This document shows positions 11,394 through 19,858 of a stretch of DNA of 43,208 bases, in pieces; position 1 is the first letter of the stretch, and each line of letters starts with the position of its first letter. The stretch is taken from positions 1 to 43,208 of the forward strand of contig VBEO01000086.1 of NCBI GenBank assembly GCA_005881825.1. The letters are read 5' to 3'. This stretch comes from Chloroflexota bacterium. GTDB lineage: Bacteria; Chloroflexota; Dormibacteria; Dormibacterales; Dormibacteraceae. The position numbers and the translations under genes are program-made. The notes below the pieces were generated by a model, which was not told where the DNA came from, ran no database searches, and saw only the letters and a program-made list of their open reading frames with translations.

Positions 11394-13006
11394 CCGCCTC
11401 CCCCGGCCGGAGGCGTGGGCGGTGCGTAGGAAGAGGCCAGGTCGGCCACCGAGGCATTGACAACGTTGATGGCGCCGGGGTCCAGGAACGGGATACCCGC
11501 CAGCTTGGGACCGCCCGGCACCACGCCCAGGTAGATCAGCGCGCCGGCCAGCAGGGCCAGCGCCCAGGTCTCCGTGAGGGGAGCGTCGCCGGCGGGCGGG
11601 GCGTCGGGGTTGGGCGCGCCGAACAGCACGCGCTGCAGCATCCAGGCCACGGCCGCGCCGGCCACCACCAGGCCGGCAGCCACCGCGAAGGCCCCGATGA
11701 AGGAGGTCTTGAAGGACCCGAAGAAGACCAGCAGCTCGGCCACGAAGGTGCCCGTGAGCGGCATCCCGATCACGCCGACCCCGGCCAGCACCAGTAGCCA
11801 GGAGAGTCGGGGCAGGCGCCCGGCCAACCCGCCCAGCAGGGCCAGGTCACGCGTGAGCGCGCGTTCGGAGACGACCGCACAGGCGCCCACCACCAGGGCC
11901 GACGCGACGGCGCCGCCAAAAAGCGAGTAGGCCGCGCCGTCGAGGGAGAGCGGCGTCACACCGGCGGCGCCAAGCAGGGTGACGCAGCCGGGGACGATGG
12001 CCAGGTAGGCGCCCAGCACGCGGAGGTCTCGCGCGCGAAAGGCCGCCAGCCCGCACCAGAGCGCGGTAACCCCCGCCAGCGCCGCCAGGATCGGCGCCAG
12101 CAGTCGGGTGCCGTCGTGAAGGGAAGCGTCGAGTAGGCGGAGCAGTATGTAGCCGCCCGTGCGCATGCCCGCGCCGGCGATCAGGATCGCGACGCCGGCC
12201 GGCGCCTCGGCCAAGACGTCGCGCGCCCAGCCGTGCAGCGGCCAGAACCCGAGCCTGGTGGCGGCGGCCACCACGACCAAGATGCCGACTACGATCTGGG
12301 CACGACCGGCCACGCCGGCCTTGCCCAGGTAGTCGAGGTCGAACGTGTTGCCGCCGGCGGTCGCGGCCAGGAGCACCGCCGCCAGCAGCAGAGCCAGCGA
12401 GCCCACGCCCCAGTAGCCCAGCAAACGCAAACCCGCCGCCCAGCGCCGCCCGGGCAGCACGCCCCACCCGGCCACCAGCAGTGTCAGCGGCAGCGTGGCG
12501 GCCGCGAAGAAGAGCGTGAGCAGGAAGAGGTCGCGGGCGCAGACCAGGCCGTTGATCGCCGCCTCGGCCAGCAGGAGCAGCACGTAGTACTCGCGCGGGC
12601 GGGCCCTGAGCCCGGTCGAGGAAAGGATGGCCGCCAGGGTGACGATCCCGTTGGCCATCAAAACCAGGATCGAGATGCCGTCGGCGCCCAGGTGATAGGT
12701 GATGCCGAAGGCAGGCAGCCAGGGCAGCTTTTCCTCGTACTGCGGGCCCACCGTGAAGGCCTGGAACTGGATGTAGCCGAAAAAGGCCAGCGCCAGCACG
12801 CCGAAGCTGACCCAGAAGGAGCTGCCGTAGAAGAAGCGGTCGTAACGGCCGCGGGGGTTGGGCACCGTGGCCAGCACGAACGCCCACACCACCGGAGCCC
12901 AGACGATCGTGCTGAGCAGGAAGGAGAAGCCGATCACCCCCGAACCGAAAACCGGGATCGGGGTCGCCGACGGTGTGGGTATGGCCAGCAGGAAAAGACC
13001 GCTCAT
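11390..13006 (-). CDS. nuoM: NuoM-like subunit (complex I antiporter-type family), divergent
   Basis: The protein is 538 residues with about 14 membrane segments, normal for NuoM. The ATG at 13006 overlaps the nuoL stop by 4 nt. The family fold is visible (WPLHGWARDVLAEAPAGVAILIAG, about residues 240-262; MPLTGTFVAELLVFFGSF near 425). Residues that conduct protons in E. coli NuoM appear changed: the TM5 glutamate of FFEAMLIP is FFAAATLP here; the TM7 lysine of the IK-PLFPFH motif is Arg in TRLGFWPLH; the TM8 lysine of LLKLGTYG is Arg in GMRTGGYI. The TM12 glutamate is kept. See the finding on the whole cluster. Confidence 0.82.
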   Translation of the reverse strand: MSGLFLLAIPTPSATPIPVFGSGVIGFSFLLSTIVWAPVVWAFVLATVPNPRGRYDRFFYGSSFWVSFGVLALAFFGYIQFQAFTVGPQYEEKLPWLPAFGITYHLGADGISILVLMANGIVTLAAILSSTGLRARPREYYVLLLLAEAAINGLVCARDLFLLTLFFAAATLPLTLLVAGWGVLPGRRWAAGLRLLGYWGVGSLALLLAAVLLAATAGGNTFDLDYLGKAGVAGRAQIVVGILVVVAAATRLGFWPLHGWARDVLAEAPAGVAILIAGAGMRTGGYILLRLLDASLHDGTRLLAPILAALAGVTALWCGLAAFRARDLRVLGAYLAIVPGCVTLLGAAGVTPLSLDGAAYSLFGGAVASALVVGACAVVSERALTRDLALLGGLAGRLPRLSWLLVLAGVGVIGMPLTGTFVAELLVFFGSFKTSFIGAFAVAAGLVVAGAAVAWMLQRVLFGAPNPDAPPAGDAPLTETWALALLAGALIYLGVVPGGPKLAGIPFLDPGAINVVNASVADLASSYAPPTPPAGGGG

Positions 13007-14958
13007 CGATAGATCCCGGGCGCCAGCAGCCCGGCCAGCAGGGCGGCCGCGACCACCACCAGCAGCACCAATCCCAGGGCCGTGGCCGCGGATACCGGCC
13101 GCGCCGCCCACGCTTCGGCGCGACCCAGCGCCGAGCCCAGGGCTCCTTCGCCGGACCGCAGGCCTCGCTGCTCGAACGCCTCCACGATCCCCAACCCCGG
13201 CGTACGCACGTAGCGCGCGTAGAGCAGCGAACCCGCGGCGCCGGCCGCGGCCAGCCAGACGCCTGCTCGCGCCGGCAGGCTCAGCGACATCGGCCGCGCG
13301 GCAAAGCCGGCGGCCAGGGCAAGCCCGGGACCGGCCAGCCCGATCAGCAGCCATAGAACATCCGTTTGGAGCACGGCCCCAGGTTGATGACCCCCCGCGA
13401 GAAACGCAATCCAGGCGGTTAAGAAGCCCGCCAGCGCCAGCAGCAACCCGCCCAGCGCCAGCAGCCAGGCCGGCCACCACATCACCGGGGCGACCTCGCG
13501 CACGCGCGTCGGTTCGAACGCCCGCCGGCGTCGCAGCTCACTATGCGCGACCAGCACGTACACGCGCATCAGCCCGAAGCCGGCCAACACGATCGTCACG
13601 GCCAGGATCCAGTCCGAGCGCCAGGAGGCGCGGATGGCCCCTTTGGGGGCCAGGGCCAGGCCGAGGCCGGCACAGGCCACTGCCAGGCTGAATGCGGTCA
13701 CGCGCATGCGCCGCCAGGCATCGCCCATGTCCACCAGGTCGTTGGTGCGCATGGCCCGCACCAGCGCCCAGCCGCAGAGCAGGGTTGCCGGCCGGGCCAG
13801 TGCCACCGCCAGGGCCGCGGCCAGTGAGGTCCCCGCCGCTCCCGGCTGGCCGAAGGCGAGCAGGACCAGCGCCGAGATGGCGGCGCCGCCCCAGACCAGG
13901 GAGCGCCGGAGGTCGTTGCCGGCCAGCGCCAGCAAGGCGGCGGCGACAGCCGAAGCGGCGGCTGCGTACGCCAGCACGCGCCAGGGCTGGGGACCGCCGA
14001 AGTAGAAGACCGGGAGAACGCGCCAGAGCACCACCGCGCCCAAGAGCGGCCAGAGGCCTTGCACGAACGCCACCGCCGCCGGCGGTGCCTCCAGGGTTCC
14101 CTGCTGCCAGCGGGTGAAGGGGAAGAGCCCACCCCGCACGAAGATGGCGATCGTGAAAAGGACGGCCGCCACGCCGAGTGTCTTGAGCCCGGCGTCGTAG
14201 GTCTGCGTGAGGACGGACGCCGGCGACAGCTTGTCCAGGTTGTTGGCGCCGAACCTCGAGTAGAGCACGGCCACCGCGCAGAGCAGGGCCAGGTCGCCCA
14301 GGAAAGGCAAGGTGAGGCCCAAGCGCGACACCCGGCCCGCCGCCTCCGTACCGAAGCGGTGAGCGAGGAGCAGGTAAGTCGCAACGCCGGCCACCCCCCA
14401 CCAGGCCGTTAGCGCGGCCAGGTCGCCCGAGATCACGACCCCGGCGCCGCCCAGCACCGCGAGCAGCAGGGTGGCGTGGAACCGCGCCGGGCCCGCCTCG
14501 CCCCTTCCGCCCTGCCGGTGCCAGAACGTGATGGCCAGCGCCACCAGCGTGATCGCCGCCACCGCGGCCAGCGAGAGGTGGTCAACGCGCAGGGATACGT
14601 CGATCCCGAAGGCCTGGAACTGGGTGGCGCCCTCGAAGGAGACGGCCAGGTTGATCCATTGGTAGCCGAGCCGGTAGGGGTCGCTGGAGCGATAGCGCGC
14701 CCAGCCCACCAGCAGGGCGTCAGCCAGCTCCACCAGGAGCACGAGGATCGTGAAGTTGGAGGTGGCGCGGCGGCCGCGGATGCCCGACACCATGAACAGG
14801 AACCCGAGCAGCGGGATCAGGAACAGCGAGGGCGCCGACCAGCCCAGGGTGCTGGACGGATCGAAGGAAAAGCCCTTGCGCGCGGTGGTGGCGGTGGAGG
14901 CCGCGGTGGCGGCCGTCGTAGCGGCCGAGGCGGCCGCCCAGACACCAGGGAAGCTCAG
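13003..14958 (-). CDS. nuoL: NuoL-like subunit (complex I antiporter-type family), divergent
   Basis: The protein is about 651 residues if translation starts at CTG 14958. The first ATG is at 14793 and would give 596. Upstream of that ATG the frame is open and encodes a NuoL-like first membrane segment (SAPSLFLIPLLGFLF), so the start must be upstream, and no ATG, GTG or TTG exists there. The CTG overlaps the nuoK stop (CTGA) and has CGGAG 9 nt before it. By eye, key NuoL residues are replaced: TM5 Glu by Gly (WWGVAGVATYLL), TM7 Lys by Arg (FVRGGLFPFTRW), the TM8 His by Gln (FVQGLWP), TM12 Lys by Arg (ASWRSDWIL). The long lateral helix seems short or missing. Confidence 0.78.
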   Translation of the reverse strand: MSFPGVWAAASAATTAATAASTATTARKGFSFDPSSTLGWSAPSLFLIPLLGFLFMVSGIRGRRATSNFTILVLLVELADALLVGWARYRSSDPYRLGYQWINLAVSFEGATQFQAFGIDVSLRVDHLSLAAVAAITLVALAITFWHRQGGRGEAGPARFHATLLLAVLGGAGVVISGDLAALTAWWGVAGVATYLLLAHRFGTEAAGRVSRLGLTLPFLGDLALLCAVAVLYSRFGANNLDKLSPASVLTQTYDAGLKTLGVAAVLFTIAIFVRGGLFPFTRWQQGTLEAPPAAVAFVQGLWPLLGAVVLWRVLPVFYFGGPQPWRVLAYAAAASAVAAALLALAGNDLRRSLVWGGAAISALVLLAFGQPGAAGTSLAAALAVALARPATLLCGWALVRAMRTNDLVDMGDAWRRMRVTAFSLAVACAGLGLALAPKGAIRASWRSDWILAVTIVLAGFGLMRVYVLVAHSELRRRRAFEPTRVREVAPVMWWPAWLLALGGLLLALAGFLTAWIAFLAGGHQPGAVLQTDVLWLLIGLAGPGLALAAGFAARPMSLSLPARAGVWLAAAGAAGSLLYARYVRTPGLGIVEAFEQRGLRSGEGALGSALGRAEAWAARPVSAATALGLVLLVVVAAALLAGLLAPGIYR

Positions 14959-15281
14959 CGGCGGCGTCTCCGAGCCGTTGCCGCGGAGGTGTCGGCGCCG
15001 CCCTGGCGTCCCACCGAGGCCCGGGAGGCGCCCGCCACACCCAGAATCACTATGCCGAGAGCGGCCAGGAGCACGAAGACGGCAGCCTCCTGACCGGCGG
15101 CGGGTTCGCGCAGGCTGGAGCCGAAACGGGCCACACCGACCGAGGCCAGGGCAGCGCCCGCCGCCGCCACCGGCACCCCGGCCAGCGCCGCCAGGGAGTC
15201 CCGGCGCCAGGCGGCGGCCAGCACCCCACTGCCCACCAGGGCCGCGGACACGAAGAGGGTGCCGACCAGCGTCACCGTCAC
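14955..15281 (-). CDS. nuoK: NuoK-like subunit, divergent
   Basis: This small membrane protein is 108 residues with three hydrophobic segments, the size of NuoK. The GTG start at 15281 overlaps the nuoJ stop (GTGA), which fixes the start. E. coli NuoK has essential glutamates in TM2 and TM3. Here the TM2 region reads LAALAGVPVAAAGAAL, with Pro where the glutamate of IGLEIMINA is expected, and the TM3 region (AVFVLLAALGIVILGV) has no acidic residue. A charged C-terminal tail (residues 90-108, ending in five arginines) is unusual. The call rests on size, topology and position between nuoJ and nuoL. Confidence 0.7.
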   Translation of the reverse strand: MTVTLVGTLFVSAALVGSGVLAAAWRRDSLAALAGVPVAAAGAALASVGVARFGSSLREPAAGQEAAVFVLLAALGIVILGVAGASRASVGRQGGADTSAATARRRRR

Positions 15282-15787
15282 CGCGAGCGCCGGGACCTCA
15301 CCGCCCACCCCGCCCAACCGGCGCCCCCGGCGACCAGGCCCAGCAGGAGCAGCGCGCCCAGGGCTTCGGTCGCCAGGGCATCCCGGCCCAGCAGCAGCTG
15401 GCCCATGGCGGCGGCGTTGAAGAAACCGAAGTCGCCCGCCGCGTACGTCCCCTTGAAGAGTCCGCCACGGTAGGCCGCATAGGCCAGCAGCGCGAAGAGC
15501 CCGGCGGTGGCCAGCGCGGCCAGCTGGTGGCCCGTACCCGCGCGCGGCTCGGCCACTACCGGCGCCGGCAGGGTCGCCAGCAAGAGGCCGCACGCGACCA
15601 GGACGACCAGGGCGAGAACGGCCACGAAGCCAGCGGCCAGGACCGCGTACATGCCGGCCGCGCCGGCCGCCAGCAATAGAAAGGAGAGAGCGCGGGGCGG
15701 GCCGGTGGGCAGCACGGCGACGCCCAGGGCGCCGATCAGCGCCAGCGCGGCGAGCGCGTAGAAGAGGACCGATGTGAGGACGTCCAA
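15278..15787 (-). CDS. nuoJ: NuoJ-like subunit, divergent
   Basis: The protein is 169 residues with five hydrophobic segments, as in NuoJ. It is the first gene of the J-K-L-M-N group. The start is TTG at 15787 with AGGGAG about 6 nt upstream. The conserved TM3 motif of NuoJ (VYAGA-MVLF, with its tyrosine) is not recognisable; the equivalent stretch reads LALVVLVACGLLLATL. nuoA to nuoI and nuoH are not upstream. A small membrane protein and an ABC exporter are there instead. The assignment depends strongly on gene order. Confidence 0.68.
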   Translation of the reverse strand: MDVLTSVLFYALAALALIGALGVAVLPTGPPRALSFLLLAAGAAGMYAVLAAGFVAVLALVVLVACGLLLATLPAPVVAEPRAGTGHQLAALATAGLFALLAYAAYRGGLFKGTYAAGDFGFFNAAAMGQLLLGRDALATEALGALLLLGLVAGGAGWAGWAVRSRRSR

Positions 15788-15826
15788 GCCAGCTCCCTGG
15801 ATGGTGCGAACGGCTCGAGCCGGGCC

Positions 15827-16042
15827 CTAGGGGGGCGGCCCGGAGGCTCCAAGCCGCCAAGCATACAGGAGCCCCAGAGCCCCCATCCCGAGCAGCACGC
15901 CGGCCGCGGCCAGCGATCCGCCGCGGAGGGAGTCGCCCGCGGTCAGGGCCCGCACGAAGGCCAGCACCACCAAGAGGATGCACGCCAGCACGGCCACGAC
16001 GGCGATGCGAGGCGCACCCAGGCGCTCCGCCCAGCGGATCAT
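15827..16042 (-). CDS. Small two-segment membrane protein, unknown
   Basis: The protein is 71 residues: a short N-terminus (MIRWAERLGAPR), two hydrophobic segments (about 12-33 and 43-63) and a Pro-rich end. I do not recognise a family. It lies 39 nt upstream of the nuoJ-like gene on the same strand and 61 nt after the ABC exporter genes, so it could be the first gene of the nuo-like operon. There is no strong ribosome-binding site, so the start is uncertain. Confidence 0.5.
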   Translation of the reverse strand: MIRWAERLGAPRIAVVAVLACILLVVLAFVRALTAGDSLRGGSLAAAGVLLGMGALGLLYAWRLGASGPPP

Positions 16043-16103
16043 CGAGCGCTGAGGTTACCGGAGGGCTGGGAAGCGTGCCTTTTCATGAAACGGCCCGATC
16101 CGC

Positions 16104-17951
16104 TCAGGCCAGCGACTCCAACCAGGCCCGATGGAGGTCGCCGTAGCGGCCGCTCGAATCCTTGAGGTCGGCGGGCGCGCCGTCCTCGACCACCCGTCCG
16201 TGATCCATCACCAGAACCCGGTCCGCGATCTCGACCGTGGACAGGCGGTGGGCGATGATGATGGCGGTGCGCCCCCGCAGCAGCGTGCGCAGGGCGCGCT
16301 GCACCAGGCGCTCGGAGGGCAGGTCGAGCGACGAGGTGGCCTCGTCCAAGATCAGCACCCGGGGATCGGCCAGAAAGGCGCGGGCAAAGGCCACCAGCTG
16401 CCGCTGACCCGACGACAGACGCACGCCCCGCCGGCGCACATCGGTCGCGTAGCCCGCGGGCAGCGCCGAGATGAAGTCGTGCACGCCCACGGCGCGCGCG
16501 GCTGCTTCCACCTCGCCCGGCGTCGATTCGGGCCGGCCGAAGGCGATGTTGTCGCCGACCGAGCCCGTGAACAGAAACGACTCCTGCGTGACCACGGCCA
16601 CCGCCCGCCGCAGGTCGGCGGTCGCGATCTCGCGCAGGTCGACGCCGTCCAGGCGCACGTGTCCGGACTGCGGATCGTAGAAGCGCGAGATCAGGCGCGC
16701 CGTGGTCGTCTTGCCGGCGCCGGTGGCGCCTACCAGCGCCACCACCTGGCCGGCCGGTATCAGGAGATCGATGTCGTGCAGGACCGGCTGCTCGAGGTAG
16801 GCGAAGGTGACGTGCTCGAGCGCCACCTCCCCGCGCGCGTCGGGCAGCGCGACCGGGTGTGCGGGCTCGGGCACGGTCGTGGTTTCCTCGAGCACGCCGG
16901 ACAGCTTTTCGAGCGCGGCGGTCGCCGACTGGATCAGGTTGTAGAACTGCGACAGGTCCTGCATGGGCTCGAAGAACTGGCGCACGTACAGGACGAAGGC
17001 CGCCAGCACGCCGATCGTGAGCTGGCGGTTGATCACCAGGTAGCCGCCGTAGATCAGCACCGTGGCGGTGGTCAGCCGGCCCAGCAGGTTGACGCCCGGG
17101 CCGAAGGTCGAGGCCAGGCGGTTGGACCAGGTGTTGGCGTCGCGGTAGCGGCCGTTGACGTCTTCGAAGATCTCCTGGTTGCGCGGCTCGCGCCGGAAAG
17201 CCTGCACGGCGCGGATGCCGTTGAGCGATTCCACGTAGTGCACGATCACCAGCGCGATCGCGCGGCGGACCGCGCGGTAGGCGCGAGCGGAGTTGTTGCG
17301 GAACCACCAGGTGAGGCCGACCACGACCGGGAACGAGAGCAGCGTCACCATGCCCAGACGCAGGTCCAGGCGGACCAGGATCGCGGCCACTCCGACGATC
17401 GAGATCACCGACGTGATCAAGCTGGCGAGCCCGGTCGCCAGGAGCTCCTGCAGCGCGTCGATGTCCGAGGTCAGGCGCGCGATGACGCGGCCCGAGGTGT
17501 AGCGCTCGTAGAAGCTGAGCGAAAGCTCCTGGATGTGCCGGAAGACGCGCAGGCGAAGGTCGTAGAGCACGCTCTGGCCGATGTGCCCGGACAGGCGCAG
17601 GAACAGGAAGCCGCACACCGCCGCCACGCAGACCACGCCGACCAGCAGCAGCACGTACTCCTCCAGCACGCGTCCGTCCGCCACCCTCGAACCGGGCCGG
17701 ATGCCCTGGTCGATCGCCCGTCCGACGAGGTAGGGGATGGAGAGGGTGGCGCCCGCACGGCCCAGGATCATGAGCAGAGCCAGCAGCAGCCGCCATCGAT
17801 AGGGCCGCGCCAGGTTGCGGATGAGCTGGCCGCTGCGCTTGCGCAGGCGGCGGGAAACATCATGCGGGACCTCGTCGATGTCTTCGGCGGCCACGCCGCG
17901 CCAGGCGTCGCGCTCCTGCTCGGCGGGCCGGCGGCCCGCGATCACGGCCAC
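16104..17951 (-). CDS. ABC exporter half-transporter (TMD-NBD), consensus ATPase site
   Basis: The protein is 615 residues: a hydrophilic N-terminus of about 45 residues, a six-helix membrane domain (about 50-340) and a nucleotide-binding domain (about 370-600). Walker A is GATGAGKTT, the Q-loop VVTQESFLF, the signature LSSGQRQLVAFA, Walker B VLILDEATSSLD and the switch histidine IIAHRLST. Walker B has the catalytic glutamate. It starts with GTG at 17951, which shares one base with the stop of the upstream partner gene. The pair probably forms a heterodimeric exporter. The substrate cannot be told from sequence. Confidence 0.93.
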   Translation of the reverse strand: MAVIAGRRPAEQERDAWRGVAAEDIDEVPHDVSRRLRKRSGQLIRNLARPYRWRLLLALLMILGRAGATLSIPYLVGRAIDQGIRPGSRVADGRVLEEYVLLLVGVVCVAAVCGFLFLRLSGHIGQSVLYDLRLRVFRHIQELSLSFYERYTSGRVIARLTSDIDALQELLATGLASLITSVISIVGVAAILVRLDLRLGMVTLLSFPVVVGLTWWFRNNSARAYRAVRRAIALVIVHYVESLNGIRAVQAFRREPRNQEIFEDVNGRYRDANTWSNRLASTFGPGVNLLGRLTTATVLIYGGYLVINRQLTIGVLAAFVLYVRQFFEPMQDLSQFYNLIQSATAALEKLSGVLEETTTVPEPAHPVALPDARGEVALEHVTFAYLEQPVLHDIDLLIPAGQVVALVGATGAGKTTTARLISRFYDPQSGHVRLDGVDLREIATADLRRAVAVVTQESFLFTGSVGDNIAFGRPESTPGEVEAAARAVGVHDFISALPAGYATDVRRRGVRLSSGQRQLVAFARAFLADPRVLILDEATSSLDLPSERLVQRALRTLLRGRTAIIIAHRLSTVEIADRVLVMDHGRVVEDGAPADLKDSSGRYGDLHRAWLESLA

Positions 17952-19705
17952 TAGCTGGCGGCTCCGCGTTCGACCGCTTCCGCTTCCTGGGCCAGCAGCT
18001 GCCGGTAGAGCGGCTGGTTGCGCATCAGCTCGGAGTGCGTGCCCACGGCCACGATGTGGCCGCCGTCGAGCAGCGCCACGCGGTCGGCCAGCGCCAGCGT
18101 GGAGGGCCGGTGGGCGACCAGTATCGCTGTCGCGCCCTGCAGCACTCTGCGCAGCGCGGCCTCGATCTGGGCTTCGGTGTGCACGTCGACCGAAGACAGC
18201 GGGTCGTCCAGGATCAGCACCCGCGGGTGCCCGAGTACGGCCCGGGCCAGGGCAAGCCGCTGGCGCTGGCCGCCCGAGAGCGTGTATCCCTGCTCCCCCA
18301 CCCGGGTCTCCAGACCCCAGGGCAGCTCCCAGACAAAACCGGCTTCGGCCACCTCCAGCGCCTGCTTCAGCTCCTCGTCGTCGCTGATGGCGCGGCCCAT
18401 GACCAGGTTCTCGTGCACCGAGGCCGAGAACAGGATGGGATCTTCGAAGGCGGTGCCGATCTGCGCGCGCAGAGAGCGCAGCGTGACGTCGCGCAGGTCG
18501 TGGCCGTCGATGGTGACGCGCCCCCCGGTGACGTCGTAAAGACGCGGCACCAGCATCGCCAGGGTGGTCTTGCCGGAACCGGTGCGGCCGACCAGCGCCA
18601 TCGTCTCGCCGGCGCGCACGTGCAGGTCGACGCCGGCCAGGACCGGTGCGCGACCGCCCGGATAGGTGAAGCTGACGTTCTCGAAGCGGATCTCGCCGCG
18701 GCCCGCCGGGAGTGTGTCCGCGTCCGGCCGGTCGTCGACGTCGCGCAACGAGTCGAACACCTCGGAGAGGCGGATCGACGCGGTCTGCGCCTCGTCGCCC
18801 ATGGCCAGGATCCAGCCCAGCGCGTCCATGGGCCAGATCAGCATGAAGAGGTAGGTGATGAAGGCCACCAGGCCACCCACGGAAAGCTGGTGGTTGAGCG
18901 TGGCGAAGCCGCCCAAGAGCACCACCAGCACCAGGATCAGGTTGGGCAGCAGCGTCATCAGCGTCCAGAACTGCGCGCGCGTGTCTACCGAGAGGAAGTT
19001 GGTGTCGCGCAGCTCGGCAACCTCGGTGCGGTAGCGCCCGAACAGCAGCGCGTCACGGCCGAAGGCTTTGATGATGCGCACACCGGTCGCCATCTCTTCG
19101 ATCACCGTGGTCACATCGCCCTGCTGGTCCTGCACGCGCCGCGCTATGACCGCGTACTTGGTGAAGAAATGACGCGAGATGGCGGCCACGGGCAGCGCCA
19201 TCAACGCGGTCACCGCGGCCAGCAGCAGGTCGAGGCGGAAGAGCATGAAAACGACGGCGCCGAACTGGACCACGAACACGATGGCGAAGATCAGTCCGAA
19301 GCCGACGAAGCGGCGCACGGTATTGATGTCTCCGATCGCGCGCGACAGCAGCTGGCCGGACTGCCAGTTGTCGTGGAACGCCACCTGCAGGCTTTGGAGG
19401 TGCGCGTAGAAGTCGTTGCGGAGGTCGGTCTCCATGTTGAAGCTGACCGTCCCCGAGAGGTTGCGGCGGATGAAGTTGCCCGCTGCCTCCATCAGCGCCA
19501 GCGCAACGACCAAACCCGCGTACAGCGGCAGATCTGCGGTCTGCCGGTGCGTGACCGGGCCGTCGATGATCGCCTTGATTACTTGCGGGATGGCGGTGGC
19601 CGCGGCAATGGCCACCATCGCGGCCACGCACATGGTCACCACCTGCCGTGTGTACGGCCGCAAGTAGGGCAGGTAGCGCCTTACGCCCTTATGGCGCGAG
19701 CTCAA
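17951..19705 (-). CDS. ABC exporter half-transporter (TMD-NBD), degenerate ATPase site
   Basis: The protein is 584 residues with the same layout as its downstream partner: membrane domain (about 25-310) and nucleotide-binding domain (about 340-570). Walker A is GRTGSGKTT and the signature LSGGQRQRLALARA. Walker B is VLILDDPLSSVD, with Asp where the catalytic Glu is normally found, and the Q-loop reads FEDPILF with Glu for Gln. Such a degenerate site paired with a complete one is typical of heterodimeric exporters (TM287/288 or BmrCD type). The start is TTG at 19705 with GAGGAG 5 nt upstream. Confidence 0.92.
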   Translation of the reverse strand: MSSRHKGVRRYLPYLRPYTRQVVTMCVAAMVAIAAATAIPQVIKAIIDGPVTHRQTADLPLYAGLVVALALMEAAGNFIRRNLSGTVSFNMETDLRNDFYAHLQSLQVAFHDNWQSGQLLSRAIGDINTVRRFVGFGLIFAIVFVVQFGAVVFMLFRLDLLLAAVTALMALPVAAISRHFFTKYAVIARRVQDQQGDVTTVIEEMATGVRIIKAFGRDALLFGRYRTEVAELRDTNFLSVDTRAQFWTLMTLLPNLILVLVVLLGGFATLNHQLSVGGLVAFITYLFMLIWPMDALGWILAMGDEAQTASIRLSEVFDSLRDVDDRPDADTLPAGRGEIRFENVSFTYPGGRAPVLAGVDLHVRAGETMALVGRTGSGKTTLAMLVPRLYDVTGGRVTIDGHDLRDVTLRSLRAQIGTAFEDPILFSASVHENLVMGRAISDDEELKQALEVAEAGFVWELPWGLETRVGEQGYTLSGGQRQRLALARAVLGHPRVLILDDPLSSVDVHTEAQIEAALRRVLQGATAILVAHRPSTLALADRVALLDGGHIVAVGTHSELMRNQPLYRQLLAQEAEAVERGAAS

Positions 19706-19858
19706 ATTTCTCCTCTACGCAGGCGCGCGAAAACCACCGATTTCGGGGGCGGGAATCGAGAATTCTACCCCCTCCCCGACGGGGAGGGCAGGGGTGGGGG
19801 ATGCGGTCGAGGGCCCACCCGCGCCGTTCCGGCGCGACCTCCCGCGAGGGGAGGTGGG
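19706..19858. repeat. Intergenic palindromic element (several hairpins)
   Basis: The core at about 19764-19858 holds three hairpins: CCCTCCCC/GGGGAGGG, CGCGCCG/CGGCGCG and ACCTCCC/GGGAGGT. This layout is familiar from mobile-looking intergenic repeats in GC-rich environmental genomes. It lies between the dehalogenase remnant and the ABC genes and starts right after the dehalogenase stop. At about 19728-19755 a degraded relative of the 6707-6733 inverted repeat may be present. No gene is seen here. Confidence 0.6.

Noticed and set aside
13003-14793. Taking the first ATG as the nuoL start
   Set aside because: It would remove the first membrane segment, which is clearly encoded upstream in the same frame.
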